A stretch of DNA of 47,011 nucleotides from Caldilineales bacterium (GTDB lineage Bacteria > Chloroflexota > Anaerolineae > J102). The notes beneath the pieces are model-generated. The model had not been told where the DNA came from. It saw only the letters and a program-made list of their open reading frames with translations, and did no database searches. The DNA lies in NCBI GenBank assembly GCA_019695115.1, contig JAIBAP010000045.1, forward strand, positions 1 through 47,011. The letters are read 5' to 3'. The position numbers and the translations under genes were made by a program. Position 1 is the stretch's first letter, and the number at the start of each line of letters is the position of its first letter. This document shows, piece by piece, positions 18,002 to 26,288 of the stretch.

Positions 18002-20008
18002 ACCAGCCAGAGGGGATGCAGCAAAGAACTCAGATAGCTTCTGTTGCACTTGCCGCGTTTTCAACATCGGAATCAGCCCCCCGGCGGCGATGATGGCGCG
18101 TAACGAGGGCGAAAGTGGCGGGAAGGGGAAGGCGCCGGCCGCACAGACCACCAGGCAGTTGTCGAGGTCGATGCCGATCTCCTCGCCGAGCTGGATGGCC
18201 GCTGCCGCCTCCGGGCAGACGACCGGCAGGATGCCGTTGTTGACGGCGTTGCGGAAATAGATGCGGGCGAAGCTGCTGGCGACGATGGCCTGCACTCCGG
18301 CCGCCTTCAAACACCCCACCGCCTGCTCCCGGCTCGACCCGCAGCCCCAATTACGCCCGCCCACGACGATGTCGCCCGGCCGGACATTGGCGGCGAAGCT
18401 CGGATCCAGGTCTTCGAGAGCGTGCTGCGCCCATTCGGCGGGCGTCTTCAGTGTGTAGGTGTACTTGCCGGGGAAGATGACATCGGTGTTGACATTGTCG
18501 CCATATTTCCAGGCCCGGCCGGAGAGGGGGAGGGTGGAGATTGGAGATTGGAGATTGGTTATTGGCTGCGTACTGCGTACTGCGTATTGCGTATCTTCAC
18601 TTGCCGCTTGCGACCTGTCATCCTTCGCTGCGCTCAGGACAGGCTCTGCTACTTGCGCCCTGCCACTTGCGACCTGCGACCTGCGACTTGCCACCTGCCA
18701 TCTGCCACCTGCCGCTCCTGCGATCCGTCCCGCCACGGCGCTGGCCGCGACGATGGCCGGGCTGGCCAGATAGACATCGCTCTCGGCGGTGCCCATGCGC
18801 CCGCGGAAATTGCGGTTGCCGGTGCTGATCGTCGCCTCGCCCGGCGCCGGGATGCCCATGTGGTTGCCCATGCACGGCCCGCAGCCGGGTGTGCCGATCA
18901 TCGCCCCGGCCTGGATAAATGTATCGATGAAACCGGCGGCCAGCGCCTGGCGATAGACCTGACTGGAGGCCGGGATCACCAGCAGCCGCGTGCCCGCCGC
19001 CACCCGTTTGATTTCGCCGCTGCCGTGACCCAGCACCCGCGCCGCCTCAGCCAGGTCCCCGATCCGGCCATTGGTGCACGTCCCCAGAAAAGCCTGCTGA
19101 ATCGGCGTCCCTGCCACCTCAGACAATGGGCGCACGTTGTCGGGGCTGTGTGGGCAGGCGACCAGTGGCTCGATGGCGCCCAGGTCGCAGGATAGGTGGC
19201 CGGCATAGCTGGCGCCGGGGTCGGGATAGAGGGCGGAGGCGCGCAGCCGGGCCAGGCAAGCGGCCAGGGGCCAGCCGGTGCGGGCGGCAAGCCGGGGCGC
19301 CAGCCAGTCGAATGTGGCCTCGTCCGGCGGGATGTAGGCGCTCTTCACCCCCGCCTCGGCCATCAGGTTCGGCAAGACCATGCGGCTTTCCACGCTCAGG
19401 CCCGTGATGCCCGGCCCGCTGAACTCGATCGATTGGTAGATGCCGCCGTCGGCGCCGATCTCCCGCAGCAGCCACAGCCCCAAATCCTTGGCCGTGACCC
19501 CGGCTGGTAGCTCGCCCACCAACTCGACCCGGATCGTCTCCGGCACGCGTAGCCACAGCTCGCCCGTGGCCCAGATCGCCGCCATCTCGCTGCGCCCCAC
19601 CCCCGCCCCAAAGGCCCCCATCCAGCCGAAATGGGTGGTGTGGCTGTCGGCGCCCAGGATGACCTGCCCCGGCCAGACGATGGCTTCCTCGCTCAGCACC
19701 TGGTGGCAGACGCCTCGGCCCGCCTCGAAGAAGTTCCGCACACCCTGCTCGGCCACGAAGCGGCGCACTTCGGCGTGATTGGCGGCGTGTTGCGTGGTGG
19801 GGGCGGGCACGGCATGGTCGAGGGTGACAGCCAGGCGGTCGGGATACTTGACCCGCTCGACGCCCAGCTCGCGGAAGATGCGGGCGATGGGGGCGGTGTT
19901 GTCGTGGCTGAGCGCCACATCGGGCCGGACATCGAGGATTTGCCCGGCGGCGGCGTGGGTTAGGTCAGCCGCGCGGGCGAGGGCTTTTTCGGCGAAGGTG
20001 GAGGGCAT
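17945..20008 (-). CDS. Homoaconitase/3-isopropylmalate dehydratase, large and small subunits fused
   Basis: 687 residues. Residues 1-~433 are the LeuC/LysT-type large subunit with the 4Fe-4S cysteines in GTCTNGR and GCGPCMGNH. Residues ~495-687 are the LeuD/LysU-type small subunit ([27 protein letters not shown]). In this cluster it should convert homocitrate to homoisocitrate. The two are normally separate chains. Here a ~61-residue linker (~434-494) joins them, and its DNA is made of three intergenic repeat families read in frame. The C-terminal ~30 residues run past the usual LeuD end. Whether it also serves leucine synthesis is open. Confidence 0.85.
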   Translation of the reverse strand: MPSTFAEKALARAADLTHAAAGQILDVRPDVALSHDNTAPIARIFRELGVERVKYPDRLAVTLDHAVPAPTTQHAANHAEVRRFVAEQGVRNFFEAGRGVCHQVLSEEAIVWPGQVILGADSHTTHFGWMGAFGAGVGRSEMAAIWATGELWLRVPETIRVELVGELPAGVTAKDLGLWLLREIGADGGIYQSIEFSGPGITGLSVESRMVLPNLMAEAGVKSAYIPPDEATFDWLAPRLAARTGWPLAACLARLRASALYPDPGASYAGHLSCDLGAIEPLVACPHSPDNVRPLSEVAGTPIQQAFLGTCTNGRIGDLAEAARVLGHGSGEIKRVAAGTRLLVIPASSQVYRQALAAGFIDTFIQAGAMIGTPGCGPCMGNHMGIPAPGEATISTGNRNFRGRMGTAESDVYLASPAIVAASAVAGRIAGAAGGRWQVASRRSQVASGRAQVAEPVLSAAKDDRSQAASEDTQYAVRSTQPITNLQSPISTLPLSGRAWKYGDNVNTDVIFPGKYTYTLKTPAEWAQHALEDLDPSFAANVRPGDIVVGGRNWGCGSSREQAVGCLKAAGVQAIVASSFARIYFRNAVNNGILPVVCPEAAAAIQLGEEIGIDLDNCLVVCAAGAFPFPPLSPSLRAIIAAGGLIPMLKTRQVQQKLSEFFAASPLAGSDLDLTRDKSLPRTDIVL
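18527..18715 (-). repeat. Repeat mosaic forming the LeuC-LeuD linker
   Basis: From left to right on +: GGAGATTGGAGATTGG words (about 18534-18573), TACTGCGTACTGCGTA words (about 18577-18597), CTTGCGACCTG words with one TCCTTCG...CAGGACAGG element (18620-18645) embedded, then more CTTGCGACCTG/CTTGCCACCTG words to about 18715. All are also found between genes in this window. No stop codon interrupts the reading frame. Confidence 0.88.
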
Positions 20009-20088
20009 TGTAATTGGTTGTTGGAGATTGGAGATTGGTTATTGGAGATTGGTTATTGGAAGTCGAGCTGCGACTTGCACCTGCCACC
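20009..20088. repeat. TTGGAGATTGGTTATTGG repeats before the homoaconitase gene
   Basis: A short run of TTGGAGATTGG and TTGGTTATTGG words, ending in CGACTTGCACCTGCC words. It lies between the start of the homoaconitase gene and the 37-bp repeat block. Confidence 0.8.
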
Positions 20089-20240
20089 TGCGATCCTTCG
20101 TTTCACTCAGGACAAGCTCTGCGACTTGCGATCCTTCGTTTCACTCAGGACAAGCCTGCCACTTGCGATCCTTCGTTTCACTCAGGACAAGCCTGCCACT
20201 TGCGATCCTTCGTTTCACTCAGGACAAGCTCTGCCACTTG
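20089..20240. repeat. Four tandem 37-38-bp repeats after homocitrate synthase
   Basis: Units start with TGCGATCCTTCGTTTCACTC at 20089, 20127, 20164 and 20201, each followed by AGGACAAG and CTGCCACT or CTGCGACT. The block begins directly after the stop of homocitrate synthase and fills the junction to the homoaconitase gene. The core contains TCCTTCG...CAGGACAAG, seen once in the LeuC-LeuD linker too. Confidence 0.92.
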
Positions 20241-21383
20241 CTACTCCTGCCCGGCCCAGTGCAGAAGCAGCTCGTCGACATCGTCTAGCGAGAGGGCTTT
20301 TTCGTCGGCCAGGGTTTTGATGTGCTGGGTGAGGGTCTTGATGCGGTCGTCGCTCAGGGCCAGGCCGAGCTGGTCGGCGCGGGATTTGACGGCGTTCCAG
20401 CCGGTGAGCCGGTGGGCGATGGAAATATAGCGGCCGAGGCCGAAGTCGGCAGGGTTCAGAGCCTCGTAGGTTTCCGGCGCGTTGAGGATGGCTTTGGCGT
20501 GGATGCCGGCCTTGTGCGTGAAGGCCGAAAAGCCGGTGATGGGGTTGTTGAAGGGGATATCGACCCCCACCAGGTCGGCCAACATCAGCTCCAGGTCGCG
20601 CAGCTTTTCCAGCCGGTACTTCCGCCGAGTTTGTTCGGGGTTCCAGGTCATCATCCGGGCCACGAGCGCGCCCAGCGGCGTGATGCCGTTGCGTTCGCCG
20701 ATGCCCAGGATGGAGGTGTCGATGTGCGTGGCCCCGCCCTCCAACGCCGCAAAGGCGTTGGCCACGGCGCAGCCGGAATCGTTGTGGCCGTGGAATTCCA
20801 TGTCGGCGGTGGTCAGACGGCGCAGCGTGCTCACCAGCCGCCCCACTTGCGACGGCGTGGCAATCCCCACCGTGTCGGCGATGCCCAGGCGATTGACCAC
20901 CCCCAGCTTGTCCACGGCCAGATAGACGCGCAGCAGTTCCTTCTCCTCGCTGCGGAACGAGTCTTCGGTGCTGAAGCGCAGCTCGATGTCGGGCGCTTGC
21001 TGGCGGATCCAGACCAGCACCTCAGCGGCGAGATCGATGATCTCGTCGATGCTCTTGCCGTGGCTGAACTGCCGCAGTTGCGAGGAGGTGCCGATGACGA
21101 CATCGACGCCGTCTACGCCCGTTTCGAGGGCGATGTCGGCGTCGTGCTTGTGGCAGCGGATGTGGGTGAGGATGCGCGCCCGCAGGCCCAGCCCGGTGAT
21201 GGTGCGCAGGTCGGCCAGACTGCCGGGCGAGGCCAGCGGCGAAGTCAGTTCCAGATACTCGACGCCGAACTCATCGAGGGCGCGGGCGATGCGCACTTTG
21301 TCGTCGCTGCTGAACTGCGCCCCGATGAACTGCTCACCCTCGCGCAGGGTGGATTCGATGATGTGGTAGTTTTCCAGGGACAT
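20241..21383 (-). CDS. lysS: Homocitrate synthase
   Basis: Condenses 2-oxoglutarate with acetyl-CoA, the first step of the aminoadipate route. 380 residues from ATG 21383, with GGAG eight bases upstream. DmpG/LeuA-type TIM barrel: STLREGEQF (substrate Arg/Glu), [28 protein letters not shown] (metal His), [13 protein letters not shown] and [11 protein letters not shown]. Each is close to what I recall for Thermus homocitrate synthase rather than for 2-isopropylmalate synthase. The frame is open 26 codons further upstream, but that part is repeat-like and unconserved. Lysine feedback is known in the family. Confidence 0.9.
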   Translation of the reverse strand: MSLENYHIIESTLREGEQFIGAQFSSDDKVRIARALDEFGVEYLELTSPLASPGSLADLRTITGLGLRARILTHIRCHKHDADIALETGVDGVDVVIGTSSQLRQFSHGKSIDEIIDLAAEVLVWIRQQAPDIELRFSTEDSFRSEEKELLRVYLAVDKLGVVNRLGIADTVGIATPSQVGRLVSTLRRLTTADMEFHGHNDSGCAVANAFAALEGGATHIDTSILGIGERNGITPLGALVARMMTWNPEQTRRKYRLEKLRDLELMLADLVGVDIPFNNPITGFSAFTHKAGIHAKAILNAPETYEALNPADFGLGRYISIAHRLTGWNAVKSRADQLGLALSDDRIKTLTQHIKTLADEKALSLDDVDELLLHWAGQE

Positions 21384-21407
21384 GATTGACTCCGTAGACT
21401 GATCTAT

Positions 21408-21486
21408 CACGAATGACACGAATAGACGAATGACACGAGCAAAAAAGAAAGAATTCGTCACATTCGTCCAATTCGTGCCATTCGTG
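21408..21486. repeat. 16-bp inverted repeat between lysJ and homocitrate synthase
   Basis: CACGAATGACACGAAT (21408-21423) and ATTCGTGCCATTCGTG (21471-21486) pair with one G-T type mismatch across a 47-base loop that holds further ATTCGT/ACGAAT words. It starts right after the lysJ stop (21487-21489). No T run follows, so it is unlikely to be a simple terminator; mRNA processing or stability is possible. Confidence 0.75.
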
Positions 21487-22707
21487 TTAAAAAGCAGTAG
21501 TTGTTGCAGCGATCGCTTCGACGACGAGATCGATTTCCTCGCGCGTGATGACGAGCGGCGGCAGCAGGCGGAGGACGGTCGAGCCGGCGGGCAGGGCCAG
21601 GACGCCGCGGCCTTGCAGGGCTTGCAGCACGGGCGTGACCTTCATCTTCAGATCGACCCCGACCAGCAAGCCCAACCCGCGCACCTCGCGGATCATCGGC
21701 GAGGGAATGGCGCGCAGACGGGCCAGCAGGTAATCGCCAAGCTCCGCCGCCCGTTCCGGCAGGCGTTCGTCGCGCAGCACTTGCAGCGCGGCCAGGGCGG
21801 CGGCGCAGGCCAGTGGATTGCCGCCAAAGGTGCTGCCGTGGCTCATGCGCTCCAGCTCGCCGACGCGAGAGCCAATCAGGCAGGCGCCCATGGGCAGGCC
21901 GCCCGCCATCGACTTCGCCACGGCCAGCAGGTCGGGTTCCAGGCCGAAATGCTCGCAGGCGAAGAGCTTGCCCGTGCGCCCGAAACCTGTCTGCACCTCG
22001 TCCACGACCAGCAGCGCCCCCCGCTCGCGGCATAGCGCCCCCGCCCCGGCCAGATAGGCTGCATCCGCCGGGCGCACGCCGCCCTCGCCCTGCACGATCT
22101 CGATGATGACGGCAGCGGTGTCCGGGCCAATGGCCTGCTCTAGGGCGGCCAGGTCGTTGAACGGGACATGGCAGAAGTCGGGCAGCAGCGGCTCGAACGG
22201 CTGGCGGTATTTCGGCTCCCACGTGGCCGAGAGCGCGCCCAGCGTGCGGCCATGGAACCCGCGCATGGTGGCGATGATCTGCCGGCGTCCGGTGCCCAGG
22301 CGGGCGAACTTGATCGCCGCTTCGACGGCCTCGGCGCCGGAATTGCACAAGAACGCCCGGCTGAGTCCGTCCGGCGCGGCGGTGGTCAGAGCCGCCAGCA
22401 ACTCGGCCCGGCGGTCGTTGTAGAAGATCTCCGGGCAGGAGATGAGCCGGGCGGCTTGCTCAGAGATGGCGGCGACGATGGCCGGGTGGGCATGGCCCAG
22501 GTTGGCCGCCCCCTGCCCGCCCACACAATCGATGTACTCCCGCCCATCCGCGTCCCACAGCCGCGCCCCCTGCCCGCGCACGATGGCGAGGGGCCGTTTG
22601 GGGTAGACGCCGGAGGTGTGGAGGGATTCGAGATGGGTTATTGGGGATTGGAGATTGGTTATTGGAGATTGGTTATTGGAGATTGGAGATTGGGGATGGT
22701 CGCTCAT
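21487..22707 (-). CDS. lysJ: [LysW]-aminoadipate semialdehyde aminotransferase
   Basis: Transaminates LysW-bound aminoadipate semialdehyde with glutamate to LysW-lysine. 406 residues, class III PLP aminotransferase of the ArgD type. Motifs: [44 protein letters not shown] and the PLP lysine in [14 protein letters not shown]. The first ~27 residues after Met-Ser are encoded by the TTGGAGATTGG repeat and are unlike the family; homology starts near [11 protein letters not shown]. Its ATG overlaps the lysZ stop (ATGA), which fixes the start. Confidence 0.9.
   Translation of the reverse strand: MSDHPQSPISNNQSPITNLQSPITHLESLHTSGVYPKRPLAIVRGQGARLWDADGREYIDCVGGQGAANLGHAHPAIVAAISEQAARLISCPEIFYNDRRAELLAALTTAAPDGLSRAFLCNSGAEAVEAAIKFARLGTGRRQIIATMRGFHGRTLGALSATWEPKYRQPFEPLLPDFCHVPFNDLAALEQAIGPDTAAVIIEIVQGEGGVRPADAAYLAGAGALCRERGALLVVDEVQTGFGRTGKLFACEHFGLEPDLLAVAKSMAGGLPMGACLIGSRVGELERMSHGSTFGGNPLACAAALAALQVLRDERLPERAAELGDYLLARLRAIPSPMIREVRGLGLLVGVDLKMKVTPVLQALQGRGVLALPAGSTVLRLLPPLVITREEIDLVVEAIAATTTAF
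22632..22700 (-). repeat. TTGGAGATTGG repeats inside the start of lysJ
   Basis: About 69 bases of TTGGGGATTGG, TTGGTTATTGG and TTGGAGATTGG words, read in frame as QSPI and NNQSPIT segments of LysJ. A further single copy (22741-22764) encodes the GTVIGDW segment at the end of lysZ. Confidence 0.88.
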
Positions 22708-23564
22708 GATGGGGTCTCCGTTTTGGCGGGGTGGGCTTCAATCTCTACTCTCCAATCTCCAATTACTGTCCCTTCGCCGTTCAAGGCGGCGCGAACGGGC
22801 TGCGGGCGGCGGGAGTCGGCCAGGATGACGGTGGGGACATGGGATGCCAGGGCTTCGCGGGCGGCCAGGATTTTCTTCTTCATGCGGCCGGCGGCCAGGT
22901 CTTCGGCCCAGTCCAGGCGGTCGGGCGAGATGTGGCGCACGAGGCTGGCTTCGTCGGGGAAGTTGGCGAGCAGGCCAGGCACGTTGCTGAGGATGACCAA
23001 CATCTCTGCCCCTAGTGCACCCGCAATCAACGCCGCTGCCCGGTCGCCGTCCACATTCAGGCGTTCGGCCTGGCGTCCCAGCGCCAGCGGCGCCACCACC
23101 GGCGTGTAGCCCGAAGCCAAAAGCAGGCGCAGCAGGTCGGCGTTGGCGCTCTCCAGCTTGCCGGTGAAGTCATCGCGCACGATGCGCTGGCGGCCATTTT
23201 CCACCGCCCGCACCGCTTCCTTGCGCTCGGCCAGCAACAGCCGCCCATCCACGCCCGAAAGCCCGACGGCATTGCAGCCCAGGCCTTGCAGGCTGGCCAC
23301 CAGGCGCTTGTTCACCTGCCCGGCGGCGGCAGCCACGTAGAGTTCCAGCGTCTCCGGGTCGGTGTAGCGGCTGACGTGGCCAGAGGGCGAGACCAGCTGG
23401 CGCACGGGCACACCGGCGCGCTCGGCCAGCGCATCTGCCGCCGCCGAGGTGCCGTGGACGAGCACGACCGGCCATCCTCCTGCCGCCAGCGCCGCACCAT
23501 CCGCACATACGGCCTGCGTATCGACTTTCGCGCCGCCGCCAACTTTGATCACGAGTGGTTTCAT
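22704..23564 (-). CDS. lysZ: [LysW]-aminoadipate kinase
   Basis: Phosphorylates the delta-carboxyl of LysW-aminoadipate. 286 residues, ArgB-type amino acid kinase. Motifs: VIKVGGGAKVD at the start for ATP, VLVHGTSAAAD, SGVDGRLLLAERKE and NVDGDRAAALIAGALGA. The last ~20 residues (VIGDWRVEIEAHPAK) come from a repeat fragment and do not belong to the kinase fold. Four-base overlap with lysJ. The ATG has no clear ribosome binding site. Confidence 0.9.
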   Translation of the reverse strand: MKPLVIKVGGGAKVDTQAVCADGAALAAGGWPVVLVHGTSAAADALAERAGVPVRQLVSPSGHVSRYTDPETLELYVAAAAGQVNKRLVASLQGLGCNAVGLSGVDGRLLLAERKEAVRAVENGRQRIVRDDFTGKLESANADLLRLLLASGYTPVVAPLALGRQAERLNVDGDRAAALIAGALGAEMLVILSNVPGLLANFPDEASLVRHISPDRLDWAEDLAAGRMKKKILAAREALASHVPTVILADSRRPQPVRAALNGEGTVIGDWRVEIEAHPAKTETPS

Positions 23565-23604
23565 GGCTTATCTGCTCGAAGGAATGAGTTCGATGGTCTT
23601 ATTG

Positions 23605-23660
23605 TTGCGTGTTGCGTGTTCCGTATCGAATGCGAGCACGCAACACGTAACACGTAACAC
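23605..23660. repeat. GTGTTGCGT inverted repeats between lysY and lysZ
   Basis: TTGCGTGTTGCGTGTTCCGT followed, after a short loop, by ACGCAACACGTAACACGTAACAC. The halves are imperfect inverted copies and could form a hairpin in the transcript just after lysY. Confidence 0.7.
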
Positions 23661-24707
23661 TCAAATCGGATGCAATCCAGTAAACGCCAATCCCGCCGTC
23701 TCCTCCCAGCCCATCATCACATTCAAGCATTGCACGGCCGTACCAGCCGCGCCTTTGCCCAGATTGTCGATAGCGGCGAGGGCGACGAAGCGGCCGCTGG
23801 CAGAGTCCACTTCCCAGCCCACATCGGCCAGATTGGTCCCGGCCAGCAGTTTCGGCTCCGGGTGGCGGTAGATGCCCGTGCGCTCGTGGACGATGCGGAC
23901 GAACGGCTCCTGCCCATAGGTTGCCCGGTACGCCCGCCAGATGTCTTTGTCGCTCAGGCCGGGCTGCACCCAGGCATGGGCTGTGGCCAGCACCCCGCGC
24001 ACCATCTCGATGCTGGTCACGGAGAGGTGGATGTCATCTCGCCCCAGCGCCTGGCTGACCTCGGCCTCGTGGCGGTGGCCGGTGGGCGCAAACGAGCGCA
24101 CGGAGCCGGCGCGTTCGGGGTGGTGCGAGGCCAGGCTGGGCGAGGCGCCGCCTTCGGACGAGCCGGCCTTGACATCGACCACGATCGGGCGGTCGGCCCG
24201 CAGCAGGCCGGCCCGGGCCAGCGGCAGCAGGGCGAGCAAAGAGGCGGTGGCGTTGCAGCCGACGCCGGAGACGTAGTGGGCGTTGCGGATGGCATCGCGA
24301 TGGATCTCGGGCAGGCCGTAAGCGAAGCGCGGCAGCCAGGCGGGGGCGGCGTGGTCTTCGCCGTAGCGCTGGCGGTAAACGGCCGGGTCAGCCAGCCGGA
24401 AATCGGCGGAGAGGTCGATGATGCGCGCGGCCAGGGCGGCGAAGCGGTCGATCTGGCGTTGGGCTTCGCCGTGGGGCAGGGCCAGGAAGAGCACGTCGCA
24501 CGGGGCCAGCTCGCTCAGGCTGGTGAAGCGCAGGGGCTGCCGCCCGGCCCACGGTCGCAAGTTGGGGTGCACGCCGTGGACATAGTTCCCGGCCTGCGAT
24601 TCGGACGTGATTTGGGCGATTTCGACCTGCGGGTGCGCCAGCAGCAATCGCAGCAGTTCGCCGCCGCCATAGCCAGAGGCGCCGATGATAGAAACGCGTG
24701 TGGTCAT
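23661..24707 (-). CDS. lysY: [LysW]-aminoadipyl phosphate reductase
   Basis: Reduces LysW-aminoadipyl phosphate to the semialdehyde with NADPH. 348 residues, ArgC type. GASGYGGGELLRLLLAHP binds NADPH; YVSGVGCNATASLLAL carries the catalytic cysteine; the catalytic His is likely in SFAPTGHRHEAEV. The wider neighbourhood (LysW, LysX, LysZ) assigns it to lysine rather than arginine, though dual use is known for such proteins in some archaea. The 81-base spacer to lysX is TTGGAGATTGG repeat. Confidence 0.9.
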   Translation of the reverse strand: MTTRVSIIGASGYGGGELLRLLLAHPQVEIAQITSESQAGNYVHGVHPNLRPWAGRQPLRFTSLSELAPCDVLFLALPHGEAQRQIDRFAALAARIIDLSADFRLADPAVYRQRYGEDHAAPAWLPRFAYGLPEIHRDAIRNAHYVSGVGCNATASLLALLPLARAGLLRADRPIVVDVKAGSSEGGASPSLASHHPERAGSVRSFAPTGHRHEAEVSQALGRDDIHLSVTSIEMVRGVLATAHAWVQPGLSDKDIWRAYRATYGQEPFVRIVHERTGIYRHPEPKLLAGTNLADVGWEVDSASGRFVALAAIDNLGKGAAGTAVQCLNVMMGWEETAGLAFTGLHPI

Positions 24708-24709
24708 AG

Positions 24710-24788
24710 GTGGGGATTGGGGATTGGAGATTGGTTATTGGTTATTAGTTATTGTGGCGCTTTACCGCAAATAACCAATAACCAATAA
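24710..24788. repeat. TTGGAGATTGG repeats between lysX and lysY
   Basis: GGGGATTGGAGATTGGTTATTGG on the left and its inverted form AATAACCAATAACCAATAAC on the right, separated by a short core. Fills the junction completely. Confidence 0.8.
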
Positions 24789-25652
24789 CTACCTACTTCT
24801 AGCCTGTTTTAGTACATAGTCCACCACCCGCGCCGGGATGTCCACGCCGGTGGTGGCGATGCTGTTGCGGAATTCCATGGTGTGGTTGACTTCGTTGACC
24901 AGCAAGCCGCGGTCGGGGTCTTCCAGCAGGTCGATGGCGACCACACCGCCGCCCACCGCCCGCGCCGCCGCCTGGCACAGCCGGTTGATTTCGGGCGTGA
25001 CCGGGCAGTTGCTGGCCTGACCGCCGCGGGCCGTGTTAGTGATCCAGTGCGGCGACTGGCGATAGATGGCGCAGATGGTCTCATCGCCGACGACGAAGGC
25101 GCGGATGTCGCGCCCCGGCTTGGCGATGAACTCCTGGATGTAGAAGATGCTGTGCTGGTACGATCCGAGCGTCTCTTTGTGTTCGAGCACGGCTTCGGCG
25201 GCGTCGCGGTCGTTGATGCGCGCCAACAGCCTGCCCCACGACCCCACCACCGGCTTGAGCACGACCGGATAGCCCAACGCCTCGATGGCTGTCAGCGCCG
25301 ATTCGGGCGTGAAAGCGATACGAGCGCGCGGCTGCGGGATGTTGGCTTCAGCCAGAGCTGCGGTGGTCAGGAGCTTATCGGCGCAGGTCGAGGCGGTGGC
25401 GTAGCGGTTGACGGCCGGGACGCCCGCCATCTCGGCCAGGCGCAGGGCGTACAACCCGCGGGCGGTGCTGACCGACCGCTCCAGCACCACGTCGGCCGTG
25501 AACGGGCTGGTGGGTGGGTGCGCATTGCCGATGGGGAAGACAAGGGCGTCGTCGTTCACGAGATGCACCTCGGCTCCGGCAGCTTCGAGCGCGGCCAGCA
25601 GCAGTTTTTCTTCGACGCGGATGCGGGAAACGACGAGAGCGATGGATGTCAT
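24789..25652 (-). CDS. lysX: LysW-aminoadipate ligase
   Basis: Joins the amino group of alpha-aminoadipate to the C-terminal Glu of LysW using ATP. 287 residues from ATG 25652, ATP-grasp (RimK-like) fold. Motifs: [34 protein letters not shown], and the metal site [15 protein letters not shown]-like [12 protein letters not shown] with IATTGVDIP after it. AAGGA lies seven bases before the ATG. A start at 25748 would only add repeat-encoded residues. Confidence 0.92.
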   Translation of the reverse strand: MTSIALVVSRIRVEEKLLLAALEAAGAEVHLVNDDALVFPIGNAHPPTSPFTADVVLERSVSTARGLYALRLAEMAGVPAVNRYATASTCADKLLTTAALAEANIPQPRARIAFTPESALTAIEALGYPVVLKPVVGSWGRLLARINDRDAAEAVLEHKETLGSYQHSIFYIQEFIAKPGRDIRAFVVGDETICAIYRQSPHWITNTARGGQASNCPVTPEINRLCQAAARAVGGGVVAIDLLEDPDRGLLVNEVNHTMEFRNSIATTGVDIPARVVDYVLKQARSR

Positions 25653-25684
25653 CGAGTTGTCCTTGAGGGCGGAGGAGAGGATGT

Positions 25685-25731
25685 TTTCGTGTTGCGTGTT
25701 CCGTAGACGACACGCGACACGCAACACGAAA
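25685..25731. repeat. Perfect 15-bp inverted repeat between lysW and lysX
   Basis: TTTCGTGTTGCGTGT (25685-25699) and ACACGCAACACGAAA (25717-25731), 17-base loop. No T run follows in the direction of transcription. It lies in the 114-base gap between lysW and lysX and could cap or process the lysW message, which must be made in excess as a carrier. Confidence 0.85.
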
Positions 25732-25766
25732 CACGCAGTAACTACCACAATCTGTAGAAAAGCGCT

Positions 25767-25937
25767 TTACTCCCCCCAATCCTCCTCCACTTCGGGCGCC
25801 AGTTCGAGCTGGGGCGGATCGAGGGAGACGACTTCGAGTTCAGCGCCGCATTCGCTACACGGCACGATTTCGCCAACGATAGGATTATTCAGGGTGAGGT
25901 CAGCTTCGCATTCGGGGCAGGTGGTTTGGAGGGTCAT
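25767..25937 (-). CDS. lysW: Amino-group carrier protein LysW
   Basis: 56 residues. Small acidic carrier to which aminoadipate is attached and on which LysZ, LysY and LysJ act. It has two CxxC pairs (CPEC at 7-10, CSEC at 27-30) for one zinc ion, and ends in EVEEDWGE, the signature EDWGE tail whose last Glu takes up the substrate. It leads the operon, just after the attenuator region. The coding direction and the C-terminus leave no real doubt. No strong ribosome binding site is seen; the bases before the ATG are repeat DNA and a short C run. Confidence 0.96.
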   Translation of the reverse strand: MTLQTTCPECEADLTLNNPIVGEIVPCSECGAELEVVSLDPPQLELAPEVEEDWGE

Positions 25938-25954
25938 GGGGGGGCTTTGGGGGT

Positions 25955-26158
25955 GAGATTGGAGATTGGTTATTGGGGATTGGTTATTGGGGATTGGTTA
26001 TTGGGGATTGGTTATTGGGGATTGGTTATTGGAGATTGGTTATTGGGGATTGGTTATTGGGGATTGGTTATTGGAGATTGGTTACTGGGGATTGGTTATT
26101 GGGGATTGGTTATTGGAGATTGGCCGCAATTACCAATAACTAATAACCAATAACCAAC
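25955..26158. repeat. TTGGAGATTGGTTATTGG array before lysW
   Basis: About 200 bases built of TTGGTTATTGGGGATTGG and TTGGTTATTGGAGATTGG units, roughly 10-11 times, ended by an inverted stretch (TACCAATAACTAATAACC). It lies between terminator B and lysW, so it becomes the untranslated leader of lysW. No coding. Confidence 0.92.
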
Positions 26159-26162
26159 AAAA

Positions 26163-26193
26163 AGCCCCTCTCGCCGGACGGGGCGGAGGGGCT
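26163..26193 (-). terminator. Intrinsic terminator B (3:4 hairpin)
   Basis: In the transcript: AGCCCCTC pairs with GAGGGGCT (8 bp, 26193-26186 with 26170-26163), extended inward by CGCC/GGCG with one bulged A, then TTTTTG. It lies 29 bases after the stop of leader peptide B and about 225 bases before lysW. Confidence 0.88.
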
Positions 26194-26269
26194 GTGGCGA
26201 CTTCATCGTGCGCCGAAGCAGCCTACGCGGACCGCCGGTCCGGTGGGGAATGGAACTGCTTCTTGGCGC
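26190..26269 (-). promoter_or_regulatory. Attenuator B: alternative 1:2 and 2:3 pairings
   Basis: Region 1 GCGCCAAGAAGCAG (26269-26256), which contains two adjacent Lys codons, pairs with region 2 CTGCTTCGGCGC (26221-26210): 12 bp with a two-base AA bulge. Region 2 can instead pair with region 3: GGCTG (26223-26219) with CAGCC (26194-26190) and GGCG (26214-26211) with CGCC (26199-26196). The 2:3 stem takes four bases of the terminator's 5' arm, so the two exclude each other. A ribosome stalled at the Lys codons would favour 2:3 (read-through); one at the stop codon, which abuts region 2, would favour termination. Confidence 0.75.
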
Positions 26270-26288
26270 GCTTGGTGAGGGTAGACAT
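26223..26288 (-). CDS. Leader peptide B, lysine-codon rich
   Basis: 21 residues: MSTLTKRAKKQFHS then PPDRRSA and TAG. Three Lys (all AAG) lie at positions 6, 9 and 10, with Arg at 7. Lys 9-10 fall within the 1:2 stem of the attenuator, and the stop codon is directly before region 2. There is no visible Shine-Dalgarno; the bases before the ATG are repeat DNA, so translation efficiency is uncertain. The position between promoter and lysW and the matched RNA pairings are the reasons for calling it. Confidence 0.65.
   Translation of the reverse strand: MSTLTKRAKKQFHSPPDRRSA

Noticed and set aside
20089-20240. Insertion sequence remnant
   Set aside because: No transposase-like frame or target duplication; tandem short units instead.
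16473-25937. Arginine (LysW-ArgX) rather than lysine biosynthesis
   Set aside because: Homocitrate synthase and homoaconitase in the same operon and lysine codons in the leaders fix the pathway as lysine; dual use cannot be excluded.
25955-26158. CRISPR array
   Set aside because: Unit length is only 7 to 18 bases with no unique spacers, and there are no cas genes.
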